Below, one piece after another: positions 20,844 through 31,724 of a DNA stretch of 64,000 nucleotides. Origin of the DNA: Allodiplogaster sudhausi (lineage: Eukaryota; Nematoda; Chromadorea; Rhabditida; Diplogasteridae); the NCBI GenBank assembly GCA_945643635.1, contig CALZFC010000087.1, forward strand, positions 530,001 to 594,000. The letters are read 5' to 3'. The translations under genes were made by a program, and so were the position numbers. The notes below the pieces were generated by a model. It did no database searches, was not told where the DNA came from, and worked only from the letters and a program-made list of their open reading frames with translations. Position 1 is the stretch's first letter; every line of letters starts with the position of its first letter.

Positions 20844-22122
20844 AGGAGTTCTGCCCAGTGGAGCTGGAAGAGTTGATCTGTGAATTGGTGCGGATGGAGT
20901 CGGAGTGGGTGCCAGCTGAGCCTGGCTCGTCTCTGTACATCCGCCCCTTGCTGTTTGGCACTGATCCAAGCATCGGCATCAACGTGTCTGCCAGTGCACG
21001 TCTGCTCGTCATCTGCACTCCGGTCGGTGCCTACTTCAAGCGTGCAATGGGGCTTACCCTCCTCGCCGATCCCTCTTCTGTCCGCAGTTTTCCCGGCGGC
21101 GCAGGCGCCTTCAAAATGTCCAGGTTTGTTCTAATATTTAATGATGTTGATCTAAAGAATAAATTATTCCAGCAAGTAAATAGTGATATCTTAATATGCA
21201 TACTAAATGGTGGACAAGCAGCAACTACGCTCCGACCATTGCCCCGGCCAGGGACGCGGCGAAGAGGGGCTGCCATCAAGTTCTCTGGCTGTTCGGAGAA
21301 GACCAGAAGATCACTGAGGCAGGAGTCATGAACTTCTTCGTCATCTGGAAGAACAAACAAGGAGGTTCTTCTAGAGATGCAGGAAAAAAGGTTTCCCATG
21401 AATAACCATGACTGATCTCTGCAGAAATAGAAATGGTGACTGCTCCTCTCTCGGACGGATTGATTCTTCCTGGAATCACACGCGATTCCATTCTCACAAT
21501 CGCTCGCGAGTGGAACGAATTCAAGGTCTCCGAGGAGTATCCCACCATGCAACAGATTCGACTAGCGACTCAGGAAGGCAGGGTTAGACAAGAAGAGGGT
21601 GAGAGAGATAGAATGAGAGGGATAGAGAGAGAGGGTTCGAGAGAGAGCGAAGAAGAGGGTGAGAGAGATAGAATGAGAGGGATAGAGAGAGAGGGTTCGA
21701 GAGAGAGCGAAGAAGAGGGTGAGAGAGTTAGAATGAGAGGGATAGAGAGAGAGGGTTCGAGAGAGAGAGCGAAAAAGAGGGAGAGAGAGAGAGGGAGAGA
21801 GATATTCCTGGTTTTAGGTGCTGGAGGTGTTCGGTGCAGGGACTGCTTCAGTAGTGGCTCGGATTGGTCGCATCGTGCATGTGGATGGGAAGGAGAAGAA
21901 ACTCTTCTCCTTTTCCCCACTCCTGAAGACGGAATTTCCACTCGACTCCGCAATCACATTCTCGACATCCAGGTCATTCGATCGAACCATCACTAAAAGA
22001 TTCTCTCTTCAAAAGTTGTACAAATTTGCATTCGAAGTTTACATATAAATAGAAAAGAGACTGTCTGTTGTTTGCAGCACGGAAAGGTGGAGAAGTCGGA
22101 GTGGACCCGCCTCATTCTCTAG
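20266..22122 (+). CDS. bcat-1: branched-chain-amino-acid aminotransferase, probably mitochondrial
   Basis: PLP enzyme that transaminates Leu, Ile and Val with 2-oxoglutarate. Seven exons: 20266-20574, 20635-20766, 20846-21123, 21222-21364, 21425-21582, 21818-21972, 22078-22122, about 405 residues, normal for BCATs. The first 50 residues are Ser/Arg-rich without acidic residues, like a mitochondrial presequence. Conserved blocks are present: [29 protein letters not shown], the PLP lysine in GGAGAFKM followed by [39 protein letters not shown] and [11 protein letters not shown]. Exon 6 is 155 nt although both flanking introns are phase 0. The reading frame shifts by one nucleotide near 21885-21905, between RIVHVDG and [19 protein letters not shown]. 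This is either an assembly error or a real lesion. The gene symbol is by orthology. Confidence 0.92.
21590..21805. repeat. 60-bp GA-rich tandem repeat in a BCAT intron
   Basis: Three copies of a 60-bp unit starting GAAGAGGGTGAGAGAGATAG at about 21590, 21650 and 21710, followed by simple GA repeats, inside the fifth intron. Confidence 0.9.
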
Positions 22123-23042
22123 TCGCACTCTTTACTGACAATTCCTGCTCTTCTCCAACACTGATAAATAACGTGGAACCACATATTTATCGAGGCCAGC
22201 CAGACATATAAATATATATTCCTGGATTCTCTTTTAGGCTATTTAATTTGTGCAACCACTACGTTAAAAGTAAGCGATAGTCAGACCTATACAAATTCGG
22301 ATAAATTCCAGCCGCTAATGTTACTTTTGGGTTCTATCGCATGAAATGGTGCATGTGTGAGGTGAGGGAGTGCATTAGTCAATATTAGTGTCATAGTTGA
22401 AGACGTGAAGTGGTGTGAAAGCATAAATCTCTCGTCTTGAACGTGCTATGGTTCTTGCCACTAACCACTGAGTTTTGTTTCCGCCGTTCTTTCGTTGTTC
22501 CAGTGAGATCCCGCACCCTTTCAAGCTCAGCTTCCGTACCTCTTGGATGAAGTGATTGAATTCTGCCAAACATTACTGCATGCCGCATTGAACAAGCGAT
22601 CATATTTCGTCCAGCAAGGGATTTCTCGTGAATTTCTAGCAGCGTCATCCTTCCGTGTGAGTAATTCCTGCTTCCTCTACTTTCTGTAGCCCCTTCTTCG
22701 CCTTCTCTCTCTGCCATTCTTTACCTTTTCCGTTTCTTTTCACTCGTCTGTTCCCGTTCTTCGTCATTGCTTTCTTTCCGTTTTCCGTGTTCCGTGAAGA
22801 TTGTATTGATGATAAGCATTATTTCCTTGGCTGCACACTCCCCATTTCACTCTCCTGTTCTGCTTTCCATTACCCAAAGATGCTGGCAATACTTAGCCCA
22901 GCCAGGGACTCTTCTCTGCTGCGGCTTGCCCAATCGAATGTCACTTTTTTTTCTGAGGAGCGCGAGATATAGTCTGACTCGTTCTATTCGTAGACTTGAG
23001 TAGACCCTTAATGGAGGTCTAAGAGTATTCTGTTAAGAGGGG
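22123..23042. other. intergenic between BCAT and LRCH genes
   Basis: AT-rich 3' flank of BCAT, then mixed sequence that holds the tentative minus-strand frame at 22391-22717, and the presumed LRCH promoter (22750-23040), which shows no clear TATA box. Confidence 0.4.
22391..22717 (-). CDS. tentative 108-aa open frame, unassigned
   Basis: ATG-initiated frame of 108 codons with mixed composition, for example MTLLEIHEKSLAGRNMIACS and GTEAELERVRDLTGTTKERR. A consensus-like donor (CAAGAG|GTACGG) lies inside it, and a second overlapping frame (starting MAEFNHFIQEVRKLSLKGCG) is open over the same DNA. One of the two may be genuine, or both may be chance. No known domain. Confidence 0.3.
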   Translation of the reverse strand: MAEREGEEGATESRGSRNYSHGRMTLLEIHEKSLAGRNMIACSMRHAVMFGRIQSLHPRGTEAELERVRDLTGTTKERRKQNSVVSGKNHSTFKTRDLCFHTTSRLQL

Positions 23043-23699
23043 ATGTCAGGGACATGGACTCGGAGGAGGCGAGGGACTGGTGCGAGGGACACGGAGAGAA
23101 GAACTCCCACGAGCACCGGCACCGCGATTTCTGCCTCGCCTCCATCTCAGTCCACCCTTCAGCCTTTAGTACGTCCAACTCTCATTTTAATGTCATTTCT
23201 TCTAATAACTGCAGGTGGCTCGATCTCTGGAGCGAGTATTCGAAGATGCGGAGCTGGAAGGGGTCCTCGACTTGTCTTCTCGGAAATTTAAGCAGTTCCC
23301 AGTGGCCGCGGCTCTGAAGTACGACCTGAGTGATGTCGTTTCGCTTGGTCGGTTTCTACTGCTTTTCTCTTCATTTCGTACAAGCCGTAGCGTGCCCTAT
23401 AATATTTGAGAGACCTCATTTTAATTTACATTATCTGTAAAGCCTGTGATCTTTGTTAGATGTGCGAAAGGGGAAAGAGCTGCGCATTATTAAGGGAGAG
23501 TGAGGGGGGGGGAGACCCCGTTGTAACTCTTGTCAACCCCATCCGAATGCAGGAAGGGGAGTGAGCAAGCGGCCTTGGATCAGGTCTCCTTTGCTGTCTT
23601 CCAAGCAAAGAATGCAAGTGGCAGCACATTCATTTTGTTTCTATTTCTGGAATTTTTCTCTATGTCTTTCTTTTGTCAGTGTGTTTCTCTCTATTTCTG

Positions 23700-23736
<37 letters not shown>

Positions 23737-23769
23737 CCTCTCCTCTCCTCCCTTTCTCTCTCTCCCTCT

Positions 23770-23803
<34 letters not shown>

Positions 23804-26000
23804 CTTGCTCGTTCCCTTTGCCTGCCAATTGATCCATTATCGAGTTAATTGCTGTCGCATCAGCGCTTAGCTGTAAAGTAAAAAAATTTATAAGCATTGA
23901 AACAGAGAACAGGGAAGAACCAGAGCAGGAATTTATAATCCTCAGAATGTCCCCTTTATCTTGACGAAGAATGAGTGGGAGAATGTCTGGGAGAGCCAAC
24001 ATGAGAAGTGTCACTGAGACATGAGCAATCCATCTCCAGAATCTTCCCTCGCGAGTTGTACTTGTCTTGTCTGTTCTCTCCTGTCGGCCCCAGGCTATTT
24101 GATCACTTTGCATGCTCTCTCTCTCTCTCTCTCGCTCTCTCTCTCGCTCACTCACTCACTCATTCACTCACTCATCTAGTAGAGAGAGAGAGCGGAAAAA
24201 GAAGATAGAATAGAGAAGGAGAGGAAGCGCCTGCATAAGCAAGCCTCTTGTCATTCGGTCAGGCCTATTTTGCTTCCCATTAGTCGGAGCAGATTTGTGT
24301 AGTAAGCGGAGGCAGGGATCATAAAGAGATGGCTACGCCAGTGTTTACCTGTCCCTGCACATTTACTCCTCTCTCTCTCTCTCTCGCTCTCTCTCTCTTT
24401 CTCTCTCTCTCGCTCTTATCTCTATTTCCTTCCTTTTCCCTCACCGCTCTACTTCTAAATATCCCTTTCCGCTCCAGAAGGTTGGTTCCAAGAGGGCAGT
24501 GCAGGAGAAGCTGAGAGAGAGTAGGTCAATTCGTTTCCCGCGTCCTTCTCTACTCATCGCCCTAAGCGAGTTTCGGCCTGTAAGATCGATGAGTTTCCCT
24601 GTTGCTTGAGAGACCAAGTGGGTTTTTCTATCTGAGCGGGCCTGGCTCTTCATTAACTCTTAGTCATAGAACTAGCAAGACATATGAATGAGGAACGCTG
24701 GGAAGAAAAGAATGAAGCAGGAAGGATTAACAACTTGCAAAAATATGGAGTATAAATATGTCAAGAATTGCTTAATTTTTTTCTAGTCCGTTTGAAGGAG
24801 CTTTGTATGTGGGGCTACTTTTCCCTTCTTTTTTCCCTGATATTCGGCACTTGCGGCTCATGTCTTCTTTTCTCTATCTGTCCATCCACCCCGCTATCGC
24901 TTTTTTTTTCTCATAATGCTTTCCCTCTATGTACTCTCTCTCCTCTCTCTCTCTCCTCTCTCTCTCTCTCTCCTCTCTCTCTCTCCTCTCTCTCTCTCCT
25001 CTCTCTCTCTCCTCTCTCCCTATCTGTCTCTCTGTCTCTCTCTATCTCTCTTTCTCCCGCTCTCTCGCACCTGCCCTCTTGTTGTTTTTATCAGCCAGGC
25101 TTGCATGTGGCGTCGTTCTCTTTCCGATGGCAATATTGAGTAGTGGGAAGGAAAGAGAAAGGGAGAAGGGGGGATTCTTCATCGTGAAGGAGACTTGGAG
25201 AGGAGGAGCTTAAAAGGTTTCTTTAGGTTGTGGAGATGGATGCCCAGTCCTGGACCCTACAATCGATTATTGTCTCAGTCTGTTGAGCTTTACTCCGAAT
25301 AGAACTTCTTTCTTTTGTAATTCCCTATTCTTTCCTTTCTTTTGCTCTTGACAACTCGAGAACGAAGCAAATGAGTGACCAAGAGATACGACTCACTCAT
25401 CTGACATTTATTCATTAGATCGAGTGACAGTCATTTGGAACCCATGCTTTCTTTCATTTTTGTAACATTATCTTTTTTTAAAGTATTTGTATAATGGAAG
25501 CTAGGATAATCGAAAACATGGAATAGAAGGGCTTGCCAGAATCTGGGTGTGGCAGGTGAAAATGAAGTCGAAAAACAGCTTATGATAGTAAAAAAAATAG
25601 TTTTCCCTCTTTTCTGAATAAACTATCCCAAGAAAAAATAGGTTTTCCCTCTTTTCTCTTTTTCTGAATTAACTATATGTATGAAAAGAAATCTTCAAAA
25701 CAGAGGGGTAATTCAGGGGCTACCACGAAACTGTTTGCAACACAAGCAGTGCTGACCAGGCCAGGGGCTACAAAGAAAATTTTTTTCTTCGGTCAAGAAT
25801 AACATTTATTTGGAAAATGCCGTTTTTTATCTCAAAAATTATCTCCGGGGGGGGGGGGTTCAACACGGGGCATTCACCTACCTTGTTTAGCACTCAACAC
25901 AAAAAAAGCGTGAGACTATCCTGTGATTCTGTAAAAAAAAAATTCTCACGATCAGGCTGCAGAATATCTCCAGCGGTTCCTAGTACTAGACAGACATACA

Positions 26001-26043
<43 letters not shown>

Positions 26044-29000
26044 TCTCACTCTCTCACTCACTCTTCAGATGTCTGCGGTAATCGACTGTTGGAGTTGCCA
26101 GCCGGGCTGTTCTCTCTGCACTGTCTGGAGACCCTTCGTGTCCGTGGAAACAGTCTCCGCCGTCTGCCATCTGCCTTTTCTCTCCTTCACGCGCTGACAT
26201 ATCTTGATGTCTCTAACAACCTCCTAAGCGATCTCCCTCCCTCTCTTTCTGATCTTCGTCTCGAGGTTCTCCTCGTAGGAGGCAATCGGCTTCAGGTTTA
26301 TATTTTATTTTCGACTTTTTTATTCATTTAATTTTAAAATCTTAGTTTTGTTTAAGAAATTTTTTTCATGATGATAATGAATTAAACTTTTCCTCCAAAT
26401 GTTAAGCTGTTTTCCTGATAGGATGCAATATGATTAGATACAGTGTTGCCTTCCTCAGACCGTCCCTCGTCATTTGCGTGGCCTCTCTTCTACTCTGACT
26501 GAGCTGGATCTCTCCTTCAACCAACTCACTTCCCTCCATCCCGACCTCGCCCTTCTCAAGTCTCTCCGCGTGCTTAACATCAGCAACAATGAACTCGAGG
26601 AATTCCCTCCAGGTTCGCTTTCCTCTTCATGTCTCTCTGGAAGTCTAATGTTTCTCTTCTCAGAACTATGTCGACTTCCCCTGCGGATTCTGGATATCTC
26701 TAGGAATGTGATGAAAGTTCTTCCCTTGGAGATGCACAAGATGTCTCATCTAACTTCTCTATCTCTTCTTCCGAATCCCCTCCTTTCTCCTCCGCTCAAA
26801 ATAGCTGAGAAGGTTATCACTTCTTCTCTTCCTCTCCTCTTCTTCTTCTTCTTCTTCATATCATAGTTTTCCTTTTAGGGTCGCCTGCACACTTTTCGTT
26901 GGCTGGAGAAGTCTTTCTCATCTCTTCCTCCTCGTCCGATTTCCACTTCCACGACCACTCTTCCCCAACCAATCTTCGCTCATCTGTTGGTTTCTTTTCA
27001 TTTGCATTGGGACTATTTGTGGAGTGTTTGTGGAAAGAGTTGTGATAACTGGATCTTTTCCATATCCTTGTTAGCATTCTCCTTTCCCTGCTTAAGCCGC
27101 AGTGTTCCTGCCAGACGAACAGCCACGAGTCGGTTGCCCACTCAGACTGGAAGTGACTCTGGATACGATGAGAAGATTCTCTCTTCCTCTGAGGTCTACC
27201 TTTATTCTCTTTTCGCAGTTTCACTCTAAATTTCTATTTTACATGCTATTTTTATTACATGTTATAAAAGGAGATCACTTTTATAAATATTTATCTTTTC
27301 CCTTCCAACTGTTTTAAATTATTAGTGGGCACTCTCTGTTGACCGCGGAAAGCCTTCCTGGGCATTGACAGAGTTCTAAGCAAAAAGCAGGAAATGGTAG
27401 ATAATATTGAAGTGTCTCTTGTGACCACCAGGAGAGGAGCTGTCATCTCCACATTCAGTCAGAGCGTCTCAGCTTTCTTTTGCCGTAGTGGTGTTGATTG
27501 TTCCGACAAGATCTTCCTCTGTCCTCGTGTCTTCTGTGTGAGATCGAGCATGACTTTCTCTTATTTCACCATTCTCTCTCTCTCTCTCTCTCTCTCGCTC
27601 TCTCCCTGTCCTCTCCAAGCTCTGTTTCTCTACCTTTTTCCTCGTGTCGATGGTTTCCATTTGATATTTAATGTTTTCCCAAGTCGAGACTCTTCTTCAA
27701 CATGGGGATCACATAGTTTTAGATGAAGACATAAGGCTGCAACACATACATATACATTTGTTTTTGTAGATATGTAGGTGTTGCACATTTATGGCTTTGC
27801 ACTTGGTTTTGGCATTAGTTTGGTTTCTTTTAGAACTAGTGGAAGTTCTGAGTGCGCCTCTAGCTAAATAGAACTTTAAGTAATAATAATAGAAGTATAA
27901 TTTTAGCACCATAACTCCCTCGAGGAGTTGTGTGGGCCGGCTGAGGTTTCTTCTCTTCGACCTCCTTCTCCACTGCCTCCTTCACCCGCATTCGATCACA
28001 GTCAGCTTAGTCAGTCCCCACTCTTATCTTTCAATCTATTAATGGACATCTTCATTTCAGCTGCTGAAACCTCGTTGATTCCCACTCCTGAAGTTGCCAT
28101 TTCTCACTCGGTTCCTTCCACCGCCGTCTCAAATAACGAAGTGGCGTCTGCCGTGGAAGACACTCCGAAACTATCAGAAAAAAGCGAGAAGAAAGAAAAG
28201 GAAACGACAGGTCGTAACAAACCCATCTCCAAGGTACTTTTCGAATACTTTAATTGACAGGGTTTCTTACTTTGAGTTGATACACAGTACCCACTGTTTC
28301 ACGACGGGCACCCTGAATGCGCTCACATAATAATTGTGTTTGTTTGTGGGAGATTGACAATGTTAGACAATTTTGACTTGATTGGAAGGAATGTTCTGCA
28401 GGTAGCCCCTATGCCTTCTCGACAGCCTCCAACCCGCTTGGGTTCTTCTCTGCAGTCCTCTTCTCGTCCATCGACTGGTCGACTCTCTGCTCCCCCCTCA
28501 GTCCGAGGGGGAGTGAGTGCTGTCCCTGGTCGAACTCTTCTAGTGGCTCAGCCTGCTCGACCTCGCCCTCAAGTACCTTCTGCGGCGGTGAAAACGAAGC
28601 CCCCGCTGACTGCTTCTGGGATGAAGATGATATCATCCACGACTTCGTTGTCCGCCCTTCCGAGTGAGTCTTCTCTCTCTTTCTCCTTCTCTCTCTCTCT
28701 CCTCTTTGTCTCTCTATCTCTGTCTCTCTCTCTCTCTGCCTTCTCAGTGCCAATAGAATGAATCTTCAGAGAGTCCAGTGGCTGCTCGTCGCGGTCCCGT
28801 GTCTGCCACGAAGAATGGCAACGGGCCAGTAAGAGTCAGTCCAGCGAAGCCGGTCGGAGGGTCCACTCTGACAAACAGAACCACTGACTCCGCTGCCATT
28901 GAGGCCATGATGAAGATGTTCAGCGAACGACTTGGCATCGTGTAACTCTCTCTCCCTCTCTCTCTCTCCCCCTTTCCCTATATCTTCTCTCTCTCTCTCT

Positions 29001-29476
29001 CTCTCATTGCAGAATAGAGAATGAGAAGAGTGGGCAGAGCGTGGCGACTCGCTTATCAGACGGAGTTCTCCTCTGCCGTCTAATGAACGTTCTTCACCCG
29101 TCTGCATGCAGAACAATCTGTGTCCCCCAAGATGGAGCAACGGTAGTCCTGGAATGCCTTTTTCATTCACGATGGCAGTTCTCCGCCAAAGGGGACTACT
29201 ATTCTTGGGAATGAAAAAGGAATTCCAGGACTACCGTTAAAGTCTTTTCTATTAAAGCGGTTCCCACGTTTTTCTGAAGGGCATGCGCCTCACTAAAATT
29301 GCCCTTCTTCGTGCATGTTATAATGCACGTTAGGTCTTCCCTTCTTACAATTAATGACTCCTTTCACTTCAGTCTCTTCCACTTCTCAAGTCGAAGCGAA
29401 ACGCACAAGCATTCATAGATGCTTGTCGCTCCATCAGAGTTGTCAGTTTCTTTTTGTTTCCTCTGCCTATTCTCAT

Positions 29477-29512
<36 letters not shown>

Positions 29513-29558
29513 TCCCTCTCTCTCTCTCTCTCCCTCTCTCAGTCTGTCTCTCTCCCTT

Positions 29559-29600
<42 letters not shown>

Positions 29601-29727
29601 CTCTCTGCAGAATCTGCTCTGCAGTGCGGATGACATAGTGCACCGCCGTAACGTGGCAGGAGTGGCTCGTTCGGTGGCTGAGCTGGGGAAGCTGGCAGTT
29701 GAGTCCCTTCCCGTCTCTCATGTTTAG
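23043..29727 (+). CDS. LRCH-type protein: leucine-rich repeats and calponin-homology domain
   Basis: Cytoplasmic scaffold family linked to actin and small GTPases. Exons include 23043-23168, 23215-23347, 26069-26295, 26459-26612, 26664-26812, 26879-26985, 27103-27193, about 27916 onward, 28060-28233, 28403-28660, 28768-28930, 29013-29140, about 29372-29437 and 29611-29727. The N terminus is basic (MSGTWTRRRRGTG). The segment VARSLERVFEDAELEGVLDL resembles the pre-LRR block of LRCH proteins. At least five LRRs follow, such as LEVLLVGGNRL, LTELDLSFNQLTSL and LRVLNISNNELEEFP. A Ser/Pro-rich linker (SDSGYDEKILSSSE, then VAPMPSRQPPTR) leads to a single C-terminal CH domain: SDGVLLCRLMNVLHPSA, KSKRNAQAFIDACRSI and NLLCSADDIVHRRNVAGVAR. 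The exon between 27194 and 27910 could not be settled; a Lys/Val-rich open stretch at 27390-27470 is a candidate. Intron 2 is 2.7 kb and full of CT tracts. Confidence 0.85.
23695..25070. repeat. CT and GATA-like microsatellites in LRCH intron 2
   Basis: Separate tracts at about 23705-23810 (CT, ending in (CTAT)n), 24115-24170, 24367-24440 and 24925-25070. They are pyrimidine-rich on the sense strand of LRCH. Confidence 0.8.
23790..24113 (-). CDS. possible nested gene in LRCH intron 2, 107 aa, one membrane segment
   Basis: ATG at 24113, stop at 23790, 107 residues. It starts MQSDQIAWGRQERTDKTSTT and has a hydrophobic stretch (HVSVTLLMLALPDILPLIL) flanked by basic residues, then DKGDILRIINSCSG and a polar C terminus. 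Composition is mixed rather than repeat-driven. The DNA just upstream of the ATG is a GA tract that could lie in the 5' UTR. A second open minus-strand stretch at 24441-24653 (MKSQARSDRKTHLVSQATGK) could be a further exon. No family recognised. Confidence 0.35.
29139..29238 (+). ncRNA. near-perfect intronic hairpin in the LRCH gene
   Basis: Arms 29139-29168 and 29209-29238 are reverse complements over 30 bp with one mismatch (ACGGTAGTCCTGGAAT against its complement), separated by a 40-nt loop. The 5' arm begins in the last codons of a CH-domain exon and includes the splice donor ACG|GTAGTC. The fold resembles a pre-miRNA or a tiny inverted-repeat element. No expression evidence; the RNA-gene call is an inference. 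Confidence 0.35.
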
Positions 29728-30886
29728 TTCTTCTTTCCTCGATCTCTTTCATTTTTGTCTTTCTCCTTGGACATGCCACTACTTTTCTTGTCACTTTTTG
29801 ATTCCAACTCCTGTACAGTTTATGCATTATTTGTTACGAGCTAATCCTATTCTGGTTCGAGTTCCTTTATCAACGAAAGTACTGTAGGGTAGAGTGAAGG
29901 GAACAATCGTGGTGTCGAATACGAATTGCTCATTCCCGTTGTTGGCGTGTCTCTGGAAGAGTCTTCTTTCTCTCTCCCTCTGCCTTGCTCACTCTTTCAA
30001 CGTACAAGTTGTCAAACGGTCTCTTCCAGGCTTCACCTATTTATTCCTCCTTTGTGCCGTCTCCACAGCGCGCGCTTTCCTTATCCTTTCTACCTTAACT
30101 CTAACGTCGTATTTGCTAGGAAGCTCTGATCTCTCCTCTCTTCTTGTCTTCTCTCTGCAAATCGCCTCTTCTCAATGCTTTATAACGCTTCTCACGACTT
30201 TAGTTTGAATGGAATGCTTTACAGCCTTGTCAGTTGTTCATTGTCCATAACTGTAAGCGACTTTTGTCGTTAGCATCACTAATTTATATAGGGAAACTCA
30301 GAGCTAACTGTAAAACAAATCTGGTGAGCTCATAAAGCGCTCCTTATTTATTAATTCAGAACACACTTTAATTCACGACTAAATTGATGAGTGATATATT
30401 AATTGCAAGGAAGTGATTGGAAGTGCTTATGTGAAATGCTGCTTTTAAAAGGAAACCCGCTGGGGAGAGATCAACAGAGGAGGGACGTAGACGATCTTAT
30501 TGAATACTCGTGGAAAGAGTCGAGAGTGGGACATCGGAATGGGTTAGGAATGGTATTCAAGGAGTGGGAGATCGGAATGGGTTATTTAGGAATTGTATTC
30601 AAGGAGTGGCAGATCGGAATGGGTTAGGAATGGTATTCAAGGAGTGGGAGATGGGAATGGGTTAGGAATGGTATTCAAGGAGTGGGAGATCGGAATGGGT
30701 TAGGAATGGTATTCAAGGAGTGGGAGATCGGAATGGGTTAGGAATGGTATTCAAGGACTGGGAGATCAAAATAGGTTATTTAGGAATTTTATTCAAGGAG
30801 TGGGAGATCGAATTGGGTTATAAGGAATGGTATTCAAGGACAGGAATATGATACATAGAATAATTCTTCGGAATGGCGAATTCTTT
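29728..30886. other. convergent 3' flanks of LRCH and GPCR genes
   Basis: CT-rich sequence to about 30000, AT-rich DNA at 30190-30400, then the 38-bp minisatellite. No supported exon. Confidence 0.5.
30520..30845. repeat. about 38-bp minisatellite, roughly 7 diverged copies
   Basis: Units contain GGAATGGTATTCAAGGAGTG followed by GGAGATCGGAATGGGTTA. Some copies carry an extra TTTA insertion. Confidence 0.9.
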
Positions 30887-31692
30887 CTACGGGGAAGCGC
30901 GGGCCGAGTTGTTGTCCAGAGTGTTCAATGGTAACGAGCGAGTCCGTGGGAGATTGACGGAATCTCTAATCGAAGCACTCGGATGGCGAAGGAAGGACAG
31001 AAATTGCTTGCGCAGTTGTCGTCGAAAGTGTTTGGACGAGAGGCAGAAAAGGAAGAAGTTGGCCACCTGAAGAAGTCTTCTCATGGACACAAGGAAGAAG
31101 TAGTCAGAGCTAGCCTTGCCAGAAACGAGAACTGCCGTGGAGAGAGCCACCAGAGGGTACATGGTCTTATCCCTTCGGTAGACATCCTCTCTCCGCCAGG
31201 TAAAGAGAGATCTCAAGAGAATCACAACTACTTTGATATCATTCGGTCAACCACTCACATCTTCGCATATACAAAAGCAGAAGGGAGATGTGTAATGACG
31301 TAGCAAGAGAGAATGGCAGTCACGGTCACTGTGATGTGTCGCTCTGCTTTCGCCATCTGACGACTCCAGTTTCTCAATTTCGTATGCATACAAGAGAGAG
31401 AGAGGGAAAGAGAGAGAGAGAGAGAGGAAAGAGAGAGAGAGGAAAGAGTGAGAGAGAGAGAAATGGAGAGAATGTACGGGTGGGGAGAGGAAAACTGGAA
31501 GAAGAAATACCTCGGAGCAGGGAAGGGTGGTTGCTGTGCGGAGTGGCCGGCAAGCAACAACGGTGGCAACTCCTCGCGGCCTCCATCTTGGCTCGACGTT
31601 GCCGTGAACATCTCAAAGTCATCCCGTTAGAAAAGAATGCGGCGATAGACAAGGAGAGAGTGAGAGAGCGAAAAGAGAGAAAGAGCGAGATG

Positions 31693-31724
<32 letters not shown>

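Noticed and set aside
29894..30208. Plus-strand frame after the LRCH gene as an extra terminal exon
   Set aside because: The CH-domain exon already ends in a normal stop at 29727 and the later frame is Leu/Ser-rich without domain similarity.
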